Source: Bacillota bacterium (GTDB taxonomy: Bacteria; Bacillota; Clostridia; Acetivibrionales; DSM-1351). Taken from it: a stretch of DNA of 64,000 nt. The notes under the pieces were generated by a model, which saw only the letters and a list, made by a program, of their open reading frames with translations, ran no database searches and was not told where the DNA came from. Both the position numbers and the translations under genes were made by a program. Positions 17,124 to 25,941 of this stretch are shown here, piece by piece. Numbering within the stretch: position 1 is the first letter of the stretch; each line of letters begins with the position of its first letter. The stretch spans positions 1 through 64,000 of the forward strand of contig JAEYHZ010000038.1 of the NCBI GenBank assembly GCA_023409265.1, in the 5' to 3' direction.

Positions 17124-17801
17124 CTAGTATGTACTCAATGTAGTATTTTTCATTATATGGTCCTTGGTAATATAAGAAATATTATCCTTTATTTTAATAT
17201 TGAAATAATGAAACTGATTCTGCTTTTCAAACTGATATGTAATTCCGATTTCACTACCCTCACCATAAATTATCACAGCTTTTATAACCGGTAAAATATA
17301 AAATACCATGTTGGAAAACTGTTCCTTACTTATTTCCGTTTTATTGACTATATTTATATATGCAAAGTCATGACGTTCAAACTGCTCATTTAATTTAAAG
17401 CTTTGCCGGGCTGCTATGGCAGTATTTGCTGAACAGGATAATTCTTTATATTTAAAATTAAATAAGGTTAATGAATTACTCACGTTCCTGTCCAATTTAT
17501 CCTCAAGTATCTTTTCCTCCAAATGGTCCCATAAAATGCCCTCACTATAATGAATGCCTATATTCTTGCTGTCTTTGGCATTTATAATCTCTATGGGGTA
17601 GGATTTGTTTTTAAAGTTATAGCCTACTTCTCCTACAGAGTAGTTTTGTGAATATTTCAGTTCTATATATTTCTCAGCTTTCTGACCGGCCATATATTTG
17701 ACTAACGGATTGCCGTGGAATGTAGTATATATGTACACTATTCCCCAAATAAACAAAGCTGATAATGCAATTAAAAATATCTTACATAATATTCTTTTCA
17801 T
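17124..17801 (-). CDS. YfjL-like membrane-anchored protein
   Basis: 225 residues from the ATG at 17799-17801, which has AGGA six bases upstream; another ATG two codons earlier abuts that site. One membrane helix (residues about 5-25) is followed by GNPLVKYMAGQKAEKYIE, the conserved start of the Bacillus YfjL-type domain, and an outside soluble part. Function unknown. It lies 63 bp after the histidine kinase gene on the same strand and may be the last gene of that unit. Confidence 0.7.
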   Translation of the reverse strand: MKRILCKIFLIALSALFIWGIVYIYTTFHGNPLVKYMAGQKAEKYIELKYSQNYSVGEVGYNFKNKSYPIEIINAKDSKNIGIHYSEGILWDHLEEKILEDKLDRNVSNSLTLFNFKYKELSCSANTAIAARQSFKLNEQFERHDFAYINIVNKTEISKEQFSNMVFYILPVIKAVIIYGEGSEIGITYQFEKQNQFHYFNIKIKDNISYITKDHIMKNTTLSTY

Positions 17802-17863
17802 GCTCATTCCTCAAATTTAAACTTAAAAATAAATCATACTTCTTATCGGCGGCAAACAACTGC

Positions 17864-19387
17864 TTATATTCTATAGTCATCAAGCACTCTCGGCAGTTCT
17901 ACACAAAAGCTGATATTGTTTTGCTCACACTCAGCCCATATTTGTCCGTTATGAAGATTTACAATACTCTTTGAAATTGCAAGCCCCAGGCCCGAACCAC
18001 ACTCAGATGAAGACCGTGATTTGTCAACCATATAAAGTCTGTTAAAGAGGAGTGGAAGCTCCTCCTGAGGGATGCTGTCTCCTTTGTTGCTAACCCTTAC
18101 GCTGACACTTTCGAGGTTGGAAACCATGCTTATAATAATTTCCCCCGGGGAATAGCCGTACTTGATTGCGTTTGAAAGGAGATTTTCAAACACTCTGACA
18201 AGCTTATCTGCATCTACATGAACCATTACTCTTTCGTTCTGAATTTTCCTTACAAAGGTCATATTCCTTTCATCAGCCACAGGCGAGAGCTCTTCGGCCA
18301 ACTGGACAAGCATATCATTAAGGCAAAGCTTCTGCCTGTATAGAATTGTCTCTTCATTTGCAAGCTTTGAATAGACAAAGAGATCATCTATAAGTGTCTT
18401 AAGCTTTTCAGATTTTGTATATGCTATGTCTATATATTCCTCCAGTTGGTCGGTATCCTCATATTTTTTATCCTTCAGCATTCTAAGATAGCCCATTATT
18501 GAAGTAAGCGGAGTTCTAAGATCATGGGACATATTCGTTATTAATTCATTTTTTGTCTTTTCTGCTTTTCTCTCTTCTTCAATTTTAAGTTTAAGCTCTT
18601 CACTCATAAAGTTTATCCTGGTTGCCAGGAGGCCAAGCTCATCCCTGGTTTTTTGCTTGACCCTGTAGTCAAGATTTCCCTTGGATATTTCGGTAACTCC
18701 TAAAGACAGTTCTTCTATATACTCAACCTCCCTCCTGGTAAGCAGGAAAAAGGAGAGCACAAATGTAACAGCTCCTACCGAAAACGGTATAATATTATAG
18801 TCTCCTACCATTAGCGTTATCTCACGTTTTGTCATACCCTGCATTACAACGTAAATTGCGTCGCCGTCCTCAAAGTCCAGGCGTTCAACATACACTGCCT
18901 CGCTGTATCTGTAGTAGTTCCGGTCAATTTTACCGGTCCTTTTGAGACCTGAGTTAATGGCGTCTTTAATTATATATGAGATATCCTCTCCTATATTGGG
19001 TTCAGTTTCAGATTTCACTAAAACGTTGCCATCGTGATCCAAAACATAGCAGTTTAAATAGTTAATAGGCAGACCGCTGAATTTGACTTTTTTATCTAGG
19101 ATCTCCTCTAACTTTTTCAAATCTCCCAGGCTTTTGTCCTCGGTTTCATGTCTGATTTCCAGTACAAGTTGACGTAATTCATGATCCAACTGCCCATATA
19201 AATCCTTATCACTGACTATCCCATCCTTATCAAACCGCAGAGTGTCTACAATAAAGACCGAAATCACGGTCAGGACAATACTGACAACAACAACAAGCAT
19301 CAGTCTTATTCTGATGCTCTGAGTCATTTTATCTCTGATTATTTTAGCGTACTTTATGATACTTGAGATATCAAACCGGTTTTTCAA
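17864..19387 (-). CDS. Sensor histidine kinase
   Basis: 507 residues. Membrane helix 1 at about 27-49, extracytoplasmic sensor 50-190, helix 2 at 198-217, HAMP to about 270, HisKA with the phosphorylated His288 in NMSHDLRTPL, then the ATPase domain with NLLSNAIKYG (N box) and GSGLGLAIS (G2 box). It starts inside the response regulator gene (17-bp overlap) and so is translationally coupled to it. The signal is not known; neighbours encoding lipid-modifying proteins point to envelope stress or cationic peptides. Confidence 0.93.
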   Translation of the reverse strand: MKNRFDISSIIKYAKIIRDKMTQSIRIRLMLVVVVSIVLTVISVFIVDTLRFDKDGIVSDKDLYGQLDHELRQLVLEIRHETEDKSLGDLKKLEEILDKKVKFSGLPINYLNCYVLDHDGNVLVKSETEPNIGEDISYIIKDAINSGLKRTGKIDRNYYRYSEAVYVERLDFEDGDAIYVVMQGMTKREITLMVGDYNIIPFSVGAVTFVLSFFLLTRREVEYIEELSLGVTEISKGNLDYRVKQKTRDELGLLATRINFMSEELKLKIEEERKAEKTKNELITNMSHDLRTPLTSIMGYLRMLKDKKYEDTDQLEEYIDIAYTKSEKLKTLIDDLFVYSKLANEETILYRQKLCLNDMLVQLAEELSPVADERNMTFVRKIQNERVMVHVDADKLVRVFENLLSNAIKYGYSPGEIIISMVSNLESVSVRVSNKGDSIPQEELPLLFNRLYMVDKSRSSSECGSGLGLAISKSIVNLHNGQIWAECEQNNISFCVELPRVLDDYRI

Positions 19388-20072
19388 GCTTGTAGCCTAC
19401 CCCCCATACAGTTTTTATATATTTGGGCTTTCTGGAATCTTCCTCTATTTTTTCCCGTATTTTTCTTATGTGAACCATAACTGTATTTTCAGCATCAAAA
19501 AAGTCTTCATTCCATACTGACTCATAAATCCTTTCCATGCTGAAAACCATTCCGGGATTCCTGGCTAGAAGCTCTAGTACGGCAAATTCCCTTGGAGTCA
19601 GCCTTACTTCCTCGTTCCTGACCCTGACTTCATGTGTAGCAACATTTATCACCAGTTCATCAATTTCTATCTGTCCTTCTTCATGAACATCCATGTTCTT
19701 AAGTCTGATATACCTTCTTAGCTGAGATTTTACCCGTGCAACAAGTTCCATTGGATTAAAAGGTTTGGCTACATAATCGTCTGCACCTGAACTAAGGCCA
19801 ATGATCTTATCCATGTCCAGATTCCTGGCTGAAAGCATGATTATGGGGACATTATTTTTTTCCCGGATTTTCATGCAAGCCTCAAGTCCATCCATTTTAG
19901 GCATCATTATATCAAGGATTATCAGGTGTACCCTGTTACTTTGCATAATCTCCAGTGCTTCAACCCCGTTTGATGCTTTAAGCACCTTGTAGCCTTCGTT
20001 CTTAAGGTATACCTCTATCAGGTTCCTAATTTCCTTTTCATCGTCAACAACGAGTATTGTTTCCTGAACCAT
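19371..20072 (-). CDS. OmpR/PhoB-family response regulator
   Basis: 233 residues. Receiver domain with acidic pair Asp10-Asp11, phosphoacceptor Asp54 in LIILDIMMP and the Lys of KPFNP; winged-helix DNA-binding domain from about 135 (VRLTPREFAVLELLARNPG and the closing VWGVGYKLE). It is cognate to the kinase that follows. Its first 55 bases lie inside the PAP2 gene, an unusually long overlap that nevertheless preserves both conserved protein ends. Confidence 0.93.
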   Translation of the reverse strand: MVQETILVVDDEKEIRNLIEVYLKNEGYKVLKASNGVEALEIMQSNRVHLIILDIMMPKMDGLEACMKIREKNNVPIIMLSARNLDMDKIIGLSSGADDYVAKPFNPMELVARVKSQLRRYIRLKNMDVHEEGQIEIDELVINVATHEVRVRNEEVRLTPREFAVLELLARNPGMVFSMERIYESVWNEDFFDAENTVMVHIRKIREKIEEDSRKPKYIKTVWGVGYKLEKPV

Positions 20073-20686
20073 TTTCCTATCCTTTCGATATCTATTTTAT
20101 ATACCAGATTAAATACAGCTCTTCCTAGAAGTATTGCTGCAATTGCATCAAGAATTACATGCTGCTTAATAAAAAATGTTGATAAAATAATGGAGACAGA
20201 AATTCCTGTTATAATACCGAAATTTATCCTATTTTTAATTTTACTTCTATTTATTGCCGTTATCAATATAAAGCTGATCAGACAATGAATACTTGGAAAG
20301 CAGTTAAAAGGCCTGTCAATTGAGTAAATAAACTCTACCATTTGAGTGAATATATCGTTTCCTGCCAGCTGAGGCCTTGGTACAGTTGTCTGGAATACAA
20401 TGTATATTACATAACAAATCAACAGACTCAGATTAATGGCAATCAGGGAGCTGTGATAGATCTTGCGGTCCTTAAAACAGAAATATATTAATACTGCAAA
20501 TACAAAGACATACCAGGATATATACGGTACTATGAACTCTTTTATAAAGGGTGTATTTCTGTCAATATCGGTTACAAGGCTTACCGCTCCACGTCCTGGA
20601 TTGTTCAGAAGAAAATATATAGTTTTCACAAGTGGTATTGAAAGTAACAATGCCAGTTCCCTGCTCATTTCTTTAAGTTTATTCAC
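20018..20686 (-). CDS. PAP2-family membrane phosphatase
   Basis: 222 residues from a GTG (20684-20686) with AGGAGG upstream. Six or so membrane helices and the PAP2 signatures: CFPSIHCLISF (the PSxH motif) near residue 130 and IKQHVILDA (H and D) near 175; the first motif (KxxxxxxRP) is seen only as TTVPRPQ. These enzymes remove phosphate from lipid phosphates or undecaprenyl pyrophosphate. The C-terminus (RKQYSLLTMKRKLGT) is encoded within the start of the response regulator gene. Confidence 0.85.
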   Translation of the reverse strand: MNKLKEMSRELALLLSIPLVKTIYFLLNNPGRGAVSLVTDIDRNTPFIKEFIVPYISWYVFVFAVLIYFCFKDRKIYHSSLIAINLSLLICYVIYIVFQTTVPRPQLAGNDIFTQMVEFIYSIDRPFNCFPSIHCLISFILITAINRSKIKNRINFGIITGISVSIILSTFFIKQHVILDAIAAILLGRAVFNLVYKIDIERIGKWFRKQYSLLTMKRKLGT

Positions 20687-21251
20687 GAGGGCTACCTCCT
20701 TTGGTACAGTGGTAAATAAAAGCCGGAGGTATATTTCTCAGTTCAACTGATTTATACATGCTTTTAAGCTCTTTAAGCAGATTAAGCGAGTACTGAAAAG
20801 TCATAAACTTTCCTCCCTCGGGCAGAACCTCGTATATCCCTCTCAAAATTTTATTTCTGAGTGATGAACTAAAAACTGCGAAGGGAAGCCCCGAAACTAT
20901 AAGATCAGGCTGTTCTATCTCTCCCCTTTCACACAAGGTCTTAACCTGGGCAGCCTCGCCGAACAAGCGTATATCTGGAAACTTTTTTAACAGCAGATCT
21001 TTTAACTTTAAATCCTTTTCGAAAACATAAAGGCTGCAACCAGCCGGCTTTTTTTCAAGCAGCCGTCCGGTAAACACTCCGGTTCCTGCTCCCATTTCCA
21101 CAACGGATTTACAGCTTTTCAAATCCTCTGCTCTAACCATCTTCCCTGCCAGATACAGGGAACTGGGAATAATGCTTCCTATGGTATTTGGAGAATTTAC
21201 AAATCTATTAAGAAACAGAATGTTTTGATGGCCTGACTTATAATTGATCAT
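20679..21251 (-). CDS. PmtA-like phospholipid/rRNA-type methyltransferase
   Basis: 190 residues. The SAM-binding motif I is VVEMGAGTGVFTGRL (about 49-63), with Glu after YVFEKD as the ribose ligand, and a LIVSGLPFAVFS motif IV. The N-terminal FLNRFVNSPNTIGSIIPSS is the pattern seen in small class I methyltransferases annotated as phospholipid N-methyltransferases. Methylation of phosphatidylethanolamine is likely, given the PAP2 partner, with which it overlaps by eight bases. An rRNA target cannot be excluded. Confidence 0.75.
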   Translation of the reverse strand: MINYKSGHQNILFLNRFVNSPNTIGSIIPSSLYLAGKMVRAEDLKSCKSVVEMGAGTGVFTGRLLEKKPAGCSLYVFEKDLKLKDLLLKKFPDIRLFGEAAQVKTLCERGEIEQPDLIVSGLPFAVFSSSLRNKILRGIYEVLPEGGKFMTFQYSLNLLKELKSMYKSVELRNIPPAFIYHCTKGGSPRE

Positions 21252-21364
21252 ATTTAATACCCCCTTATTACCTTTGCTCCGTTATATTTCTTTAAATTAA
21301 TTCTAAGAGGATATCCTTAAAAAAAAATCAATATAAATCTTATCAAATTCTTAAAACGCTAAAA

Positions 21365-21397
21365 CAGCCTCCATGGGTTGAAACTCCATAAAGGCTG
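21365..21397 (-). terminator. Terminator after the SIMPL gene
   Basis: CAGCCTCCATGG/CCATAAAGGCTG pair over ten of twelve positions with a 9-base loop; on the minus strand a TGTTTTAGCGTTTT tail follows. Confidence 0.7.
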
Positions 21398-21455
21398 CTA
21401 CTTGTCCATTGAGGGATATATTTATTTTACATTCCCCTATATTAATCTATCGGAA

Positions 21456-22274
21456 CTAATTCAAGTCAAATGTCACAGAAACCCTGGCAGTTACTTTTAT
21501 TTGACCTGGTGAGAAGGTTTCACTCTCAACACTGGCGGTGGAACCTTGAGAACCGGGTACCGCTGAATTTGAAGTAGCATTTGCATTGCTTAGCCAGTTT
21601 GAACCTGAATATCCATAGGAACTCCAGGGCATATAATATGAATATGTATCATCCTGAATCTCCTGAATCATACTGGCCTTTCCGACAGTTTGGCCCAGTT
21701 CCTTTGACAGTGCAGCTGCTTTTTCCTTAGCAGCCTTGATAGCCAGTGCTCTTGCCTCGTCCTTGTACTTTCTCAATTGGGTTGTTTTAAATTGTACATT
21801 TTGAATATTATTTGCGCCTGCACCCAGGAGTTTTGTCAGAAGCTCATCAAATTTGGATAAGTCCTTCAAGGTAATAACAAGGCCCCTGTGAATTGTATAT
21901 CCGTTAAATTCCTGCTCTCCATTGTTTTTATAGGTATATTTGGGATTTACATTGATATAATCTGTCACAACATGTTTGGAATCAATTTTCATTTCGTTGG
22001 TAATAGCTTTAATCTTCTTTATGCTTGCATCGTTTTCCGATTTTGCTTTATTAATATCCACGTTTGAGGTTTCTACTGCAAAAGAAAATACTGCTTCATC
22101 AGGCATTACCATCACATCTGCCGTTCCAGTTACCGATATTGTCCTGGTGGTTGCCGGAGCGGTTGAGGATGCTTGATTGCTTTGCGCAAAACATGTGGTT
22201 GTGAATAAAGCGATTAAAAGAAATACTGTTAGCAGCATTAATAAGGGTTTTGTTCTAACATAGTCAAATCTCAT
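21456..22274 (-). CDS. SIMPL-domain (DUF541) exported protein
   Basis: 272 residues from the ATG at 22272-22274, which follows GGAGG; the GGAGG itself is inside an earlier in-frame ATG, arguing against that start. Signal peptide: charged MRFDYVRTKP, hydrophobic LLMLLTVFLLIALF, probable cleavage after CFA. The mature protein has the DUF541 strand pattern ISVTGTADVMVMPDEAVFSFAVET and repeated TxxYNVNP-like segments, with a Ser/Tyr/Gly-rich loop near 200-235. Related proteins form secreted or periplasmic oligomers of unsettled function. Monocistronic; a large palindrome lies upstream. Confidence 0.87.
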   Translation of the reverse strand: MRFDYVRTKPLLMLLTVFLLIALFTTTCFAQSNQASSTAPATTRTISVTGTADVMVMPDEAVFSFAVETSNVDINKAKSENDASIKKIKAITNEMKIDSKHVVTDYINVNPKYTYKNNGEQEFNGYTIHRGLVITLKDLSKFDELLTKLLGAGANNIQNVQFKTTQLRKYKDEARALAIKAAKEKAAALSKELGQTVGKASMIQEIQDDTYSYYMPWSSYGYSGSNWLSNANATSNSAVPGSQGSTASVESETFSPGQIKVTARVSVTFDLN

Positions 22275-22304
22275 AGTTACTGGTACCTCCATTTATAAAT
22301 TTAC

Positions 22305-22359
22305 AGACTACTGCAATAGTGCACATTTATAGACTACTACCGTAGTCTATAAATGTCAA
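22305..22359 (-). promoter_or_regulatory. Large palindrome and operator-like repeats before the SIMPL gene
   Basis: A perfect inverted repeat with 13-bp arms (22324-22336 and 22343-22355, arm CATTTATAGACTA) and a 6-base centre. A related imperfect copy, AGACTACT-N4-TAGT, is at 22305-22320 and matches 22331-22346 at a 26-bp interval. TTGACA on the minus strand (22359-22354) overlaps the outer arm. This resembles paired repressor sites of the BlaI/CopY kind, but no such regulator is nearby. Confidence 0.55.
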
Positions 22360-22465
22360 TAGCCTCATTCATATTTTGTAACTCATTCATTCTTTTGTAA
22401 CCAGTAATGAGATGTATTGTATAGTATTGCAATCTTTCAAAGACTTTCTTAACATTTCCATACTG

Positions 22466-22526
22466 TCATTTTTATTACCTCTACTCCCGGCAACACTCAT
22501 TTTTATTCCTCTACTCCCGGCAACTC
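22466..22526. repeat. Two-copy 30-31 bp tandem repeat
   Basis: TCATTTTTATTACCTCTACT plus CCCGGCAACAC at 22466-22496 is followed by a near-identical copy at 22497-22526, just beyond the helD stop codon. Confidence 0.7.
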
Positions 22527-22540
22527 TCCTTTTTCTCTTC

Positions 22541-24811
22541 TCATTCCGAAGTACGCTTGGTATATAAATCCTGATTTATACCTTTGATAAAACCGGACGT
22601 TTTATCAAAGTAATACAGGTGCAGTTCATGTAATGCCCTGGTACATACAGTATATAGCAGCCTTCTGTCCTCTTCCTCACAATAATCAGTATCCTCAATA
22701 GAATTTACCAAAACAGCATCAAATTCCAGCCCTTTTGCAAGGTAGGATGGAATTACTATAACATCGCCATGATACTCCTCGTTCTGATTTGATACGAGGC
22801 TTATATCCAAGTGTGCTTTAAGAGATTCATACGTAACTTTACACTGGCTTGCTGTTTTGCAGATAACAGCTATCAGCTTGCAATTTCTGCTTTTAAGCTC
22901 AGAGATATCTTGAGCAATTCTACTGGAAATATTATTTTTATCGGCTTGAATTATCTTTGGTTTATTGCCATGCCGGTTTAACTGCTCCGAAGAGTTTGAA
23001 GAATTAAGTATCTCCTTGCAAAAATCGGCTATTTCTTTGCTTGAACGGTAGCTTTTGGTTAAGGAAATGCTTTTGGTATGTCTTTTATCAAAAACGTCTG
23101 CGATATTGTCAAAACTGCCAATATTCATATACCCGTTGATGGATTGGTTCACATCTCCGAGAATTGTCATATTACCGTGTTCAAAAACCTTCTTGAATAT
23201 TTCATATTGAACAGCTGTATAATCCTGAGCTTCATCAATGATAACGTGCTTGACGGATTTTGCATTGAGCGGAGTATCCAGAACAGTTTTAAGGTAAATA
23301 ATTGGCGCAAAATCCTCATAATTGATTATACCCTGCTCCAATCGGCTGCAGGTATGGATACCCACATTTTCCATTTCCCCTGTTTCGATATTATCCGCAT
23401 ATGGGGAAAATGACGTGATATTCCTGAACAGGTTCTTATAAAGCCGGTAAATATCGAAAGCCGTCATTTGAATAATTTCATTCCTGAGCAGTTCTAATTC
23501 AGCCATTCGGTTATGCTCTGCCACTTTTCTCTCTTCCTCCGAGAATGAATTATCCTGCTGCAATTTATTCTCGGCAGATTCCTCTTCAGTATGTTTCTCT
23601 TCACATTGTTCTAAGAGATAAAATATTCTTTGGCGAAGCTTTTCCAAGCGCTTTGCATATGGAAAAAGACTGTAGTCATTTATGAAAAGCCTGTAGATTT
23701 CATCTGCAGTAATAATAAGGGTATTGTTAAATGTTATATCCTTAAAATCCAAGCCCTTTCCATTTTCAAGCTGTTCAATATAATTTTTCATAATGGTCAA
23801 AAACTCTAACGAGGCTTTGAACTTAATGGAACTCAGCCTTATTTTACCGGGATTAACCGAAAAGATATATTCCATTTGTTCATTGACAGTCTCAATCCGA
23901 TACTTTGTATCAAGCATATTTCTAAAAAAGTCGGCAAATGTACTTCTTCTGATATCTTCTTCACCTAATTCTGGCAGTACACTGGAAATATAGTCCTCGA
24001 ACACATGATTAGGAGAAAATATTAGAATATTTTCCGAACTTATATTTTTTCTGTATTTATACAAAAGATATGCCGCTCTGTGAAGTGCAATGGAAGTCTT
24101 TCCACTGCCGGCAGGGCCTTCCACAATAAGTATTCTGTCCTGGCTGTTCCTGATTACAGTATTCTGTTCCCTCTGTATACTGGTCACAATTGTTTTCATT
24201 TTATTGTCAGTGCTTTTTCCCAGTATTTCCCGCAGCATTTCATCATTGATACTTAAGCTGCTGTCAAACATGTACGATATATTCAGATTTTCAATTTTAT
24301 ACTGCCTTTTTAGCAGCATCTGACCCTGGATTAAACCTGCCGGACATTCGTAACTGCTCAAACCGGTTTCAAAGTCATAAAACATGCCTGAAATTGGGGC
24401 TCTCCAGTCATAAACAAGAATTTGTCTGGTATTACTTGTACTTAAATTGTGAATACCAATGTAGATTTTCTCAGGATTTTCTTCTCCATCTTCAAGGAAA
24501 TCTATTCTGGCGAAGTAAGGACTTAGATACATTCTTTCAAGTCGCCCTACAGTATCATATGCAAACTTGTACTTCTTTGCCTGATTAGCTATACTTGTTT
24601 GAAACTGCCATATCTGAGTTGCGTCCTCCAGGTCAAACAAATCAGTGGGTGTGCATTTTACATCTTCCCACATTTCCTTTTGCATCTGGATAGCTTCTTT
24701 TTTAAAATTACTTACAGAACTCTGCCCCTTTTCAAGCTGCACTCTGATTTCATCAGCTACTCGCTCCAGATTGGCTTTTTCAAAATCCCAGGTTTCTTTA
24801 TCTGTAATCAT
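22541..24811 (-). CDS. helD: HelD-type UvrD-like helicase (RNA polymerase recycling factor)
   Basis: 756 residues. N-terminal coiled coil (about 1-75) that in HelD proteins enters the RNA polymerase secondary channel, then superfamily 1 ATPase domains: Walker A GPAGSGKTS near residue 235, DEAQDYTAVQYEIF (motif II), GDVNQSINGY (motif III), KSYRSSKEIADF (motif IV), and VIPSYLAKGLEFDAV plus LLYTVCTRALHELHL (motifs V-VI). It frees stalled RNA polymerase from DNA using ATP. Start chosen at the second of two adjacent ATGs, six bases after GGAGG. Single gene. Confidence 0.9.
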   Translation of the reverse strand: MITDKETWDFEKANLERVADEIRVQLEKGQSSVSNFKKEAIQMQKEMWEDVKCTPTDLFDLEDATQIWQFQTSIANQAKKYKFAYDTVGRLERMYLSPYFARIDFLEDGEENPEKIYIGIHNLSTSNTRQILVYDWRAPISGMFYDFETGLSSYECPAGLIQGQMLLKRQYKIENLNISYMFDSSLSINDEMLREILGKSTDNKMKTIVTSIQREQNTVIRNSQDRILIVEGPAGSGKTSIALHRAAYLLYKYRKNISSENILIFSPNHVFEDYISSVLPELGEEDIRRSTFADFFRNMLDTKYRIETVNEQMEYIFSVNPGKIRLSSIKFKASLEFLTIMKNYIEQLENGKGLDFKDITFNNTLIITADEIYRLFINDYSLFPYAKRLEKLRQRIFYLLEQCEEKHTEEESAENKLQQDNSFSEEERKVAEHNRMAELELLRNEIIQMTAFDIYRLYKNLFRNITSFSPYADNIETGEMENVGIHTCSRLEQGIINYEDFAPIIYLKTVLDTPLNAKSVKHVIIDEAQDYTAVQYEIFKKVFEHGNMTILGDVNQSINGYMNIGSFDNIADVFDKRHTKSISLTKSYRSSKEIADFCKEILNSSNSSEQLNRHGNKPKIIQADKNNISSRIAQDISELKSRNCKLIAVICKTASQCKVTYESLKAHLDISLVSNQNEEYHGDVIVIPSYLAKGLEFDAVLVNSIEDTDYCEEEDRRLLYTVCTRALHELHLYYFDKTSGFIKGINQDLYTKRTSE

Positions 24812-25064
24812 CATATACCTCCTTAAATACTTTTATATTCTGAAAAGTTAAGTTTCAAACAGGTTCAATGAGACAGTCCCCACAATAAATATGAGATGAA
24901 GTTAATAACTTCTTAGAATAAATCTGTATTTATAATACACAGAATCAAGGCAGCATATAAGGCTTATATTTAAAAGTTTCATGTGATATAATATAAGTGA
25001 GGGGATTAGTTGCACCTTATCTTTTACCCAATTGGAATATCTATGATTTAGTACCATAATTTAG

Positions 25065-25093
25065 TTGAACATATGCTAATTTTGTTATATAAT
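25065..25093 (+). promoter_or_regulatory. Promoter for the 235-residue membrane protein
   Basis: TTGAAC (25065-25070), 17-bp spacer, TATAAT (25088-25093), 38 bp before the start codon. Confidence 0.7.
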
Positions 25094-25131
25094 GTCGATT
25101 ATTAACAAATATGAAAAGCAGGTGAGAAACA

Positions 25132-25839
25132 ATGGGAAGCAGGTATGTTAGAGATCTTATTCTTAATATCCCCCCGGTAGACCTCGAAAACGCAATACAA
25201 GGGTACTTAAGAGGAAATGATTTTAAATTGGTATCAGAAAAAGGCGAGGATTATTACAAAACCGGAGGAGTAATGTTGCCACTCCGCGGTTTTAAATATA
25301 GTTACCAGGATGGTGTACTGCATTTAGAAGCCTGGAATGGTAAAATTGGGAAGGAAATGAATATAGGTGACGGAAAACTTCTTGGGGCAGCAGCAAAAAT
25401 ACCATATTATAATAGTATATTAAATTTATTGGGAACCTTGGAAAGGTCAAAGCCGGTATATCAACAATCAAATGGACAAATACAAACACCCGTACAAACT
25501 GCACAACCCGTACAAGCTGCACCAATACAATCAGGTACACAAACTCAAGCTCCCGTGTATCACTCGCAACAATTCGAAGGTTACAATCAAGCCTCTGCCG
25601 CTGTAGTTAATGAAGTCAATAATGCAAATAACAGAAATGCAAAGATTGCTTTCTGGCTGTCGATAGCCTCTCTGGTATTAATATTCGGATCAAAGTTCAG
25701 TCTATTGATAAATTTAGCCTCATACATACTAGCTGTAAAATATGGTCTGAAATCGCAGAAATCAGGACTCGCAGTGGCTGCCATAGTTATAAATACAATC
25801 GTTATTGCCCTTTTGTTATTAACTGTATTCATACTTTAA
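25132..25839 (+). CDS. Unknown protein with Pro/Gln linker and C-terminal membrane hairpin
   Basis: 235 residues behind AGGTGAG. Residues 1-105 form a compact soluble domain (LILNIPPVDLENAIQGYLRG; GFKYSYQDGVLHLEAW), residues 106-165 a Gln-, Pro- and Thr-rich low-complexity linker, and 170-235 two hydrophobic helices. The N-terminal part resembles hypothetical clostridial domains that precede membrane anchors; I assign no function. It is transcribed divergently from helD with its own promoter. Confidence 0.7.
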   Translation: MGSRYVRDLILNIPPVDLENAIQGYLRGNDFKLVSEKGEDYYKTGGVMLPLRGFKYSYQDGVLHLEAWNGKIGKEMNIGDGKLLGAAAKIPYYNSILNLLGTLERSKPVYQQSNGQIQTPVQTAQPVQAAPIQSGTQTQAPVYHSQQFEGYNQASAAVVNEVNNANNRNAKIAFWLSIASLVLIFGSKFSLLINLASYILAVKYGLKSQKSGLAVAAIVINTIVIALLLLTVFIL

Positions 25840-25857
25840 ACGTTACTCATAAACATC

Positions 25858-25885
25858 GAACCCGGAAGCTTTCATCTCCGGGTTC
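25858..25885. terminator. Hairpin between convergent genes
   Basis: GAACCCGGA/TCCGGGTTC, a perfect 9-bp GC-rich stem extended by AAACAT/ATGTTT; no long T run on either side, so it may act as a bidirectional but weak terminator. Confidence 0.55.
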
Positions 25886-25941
25886 AAATGTTTCGTGAAC
25901 AAGGGTTATGACAGAAATCATATATTATTTGCAGTTGAGGA

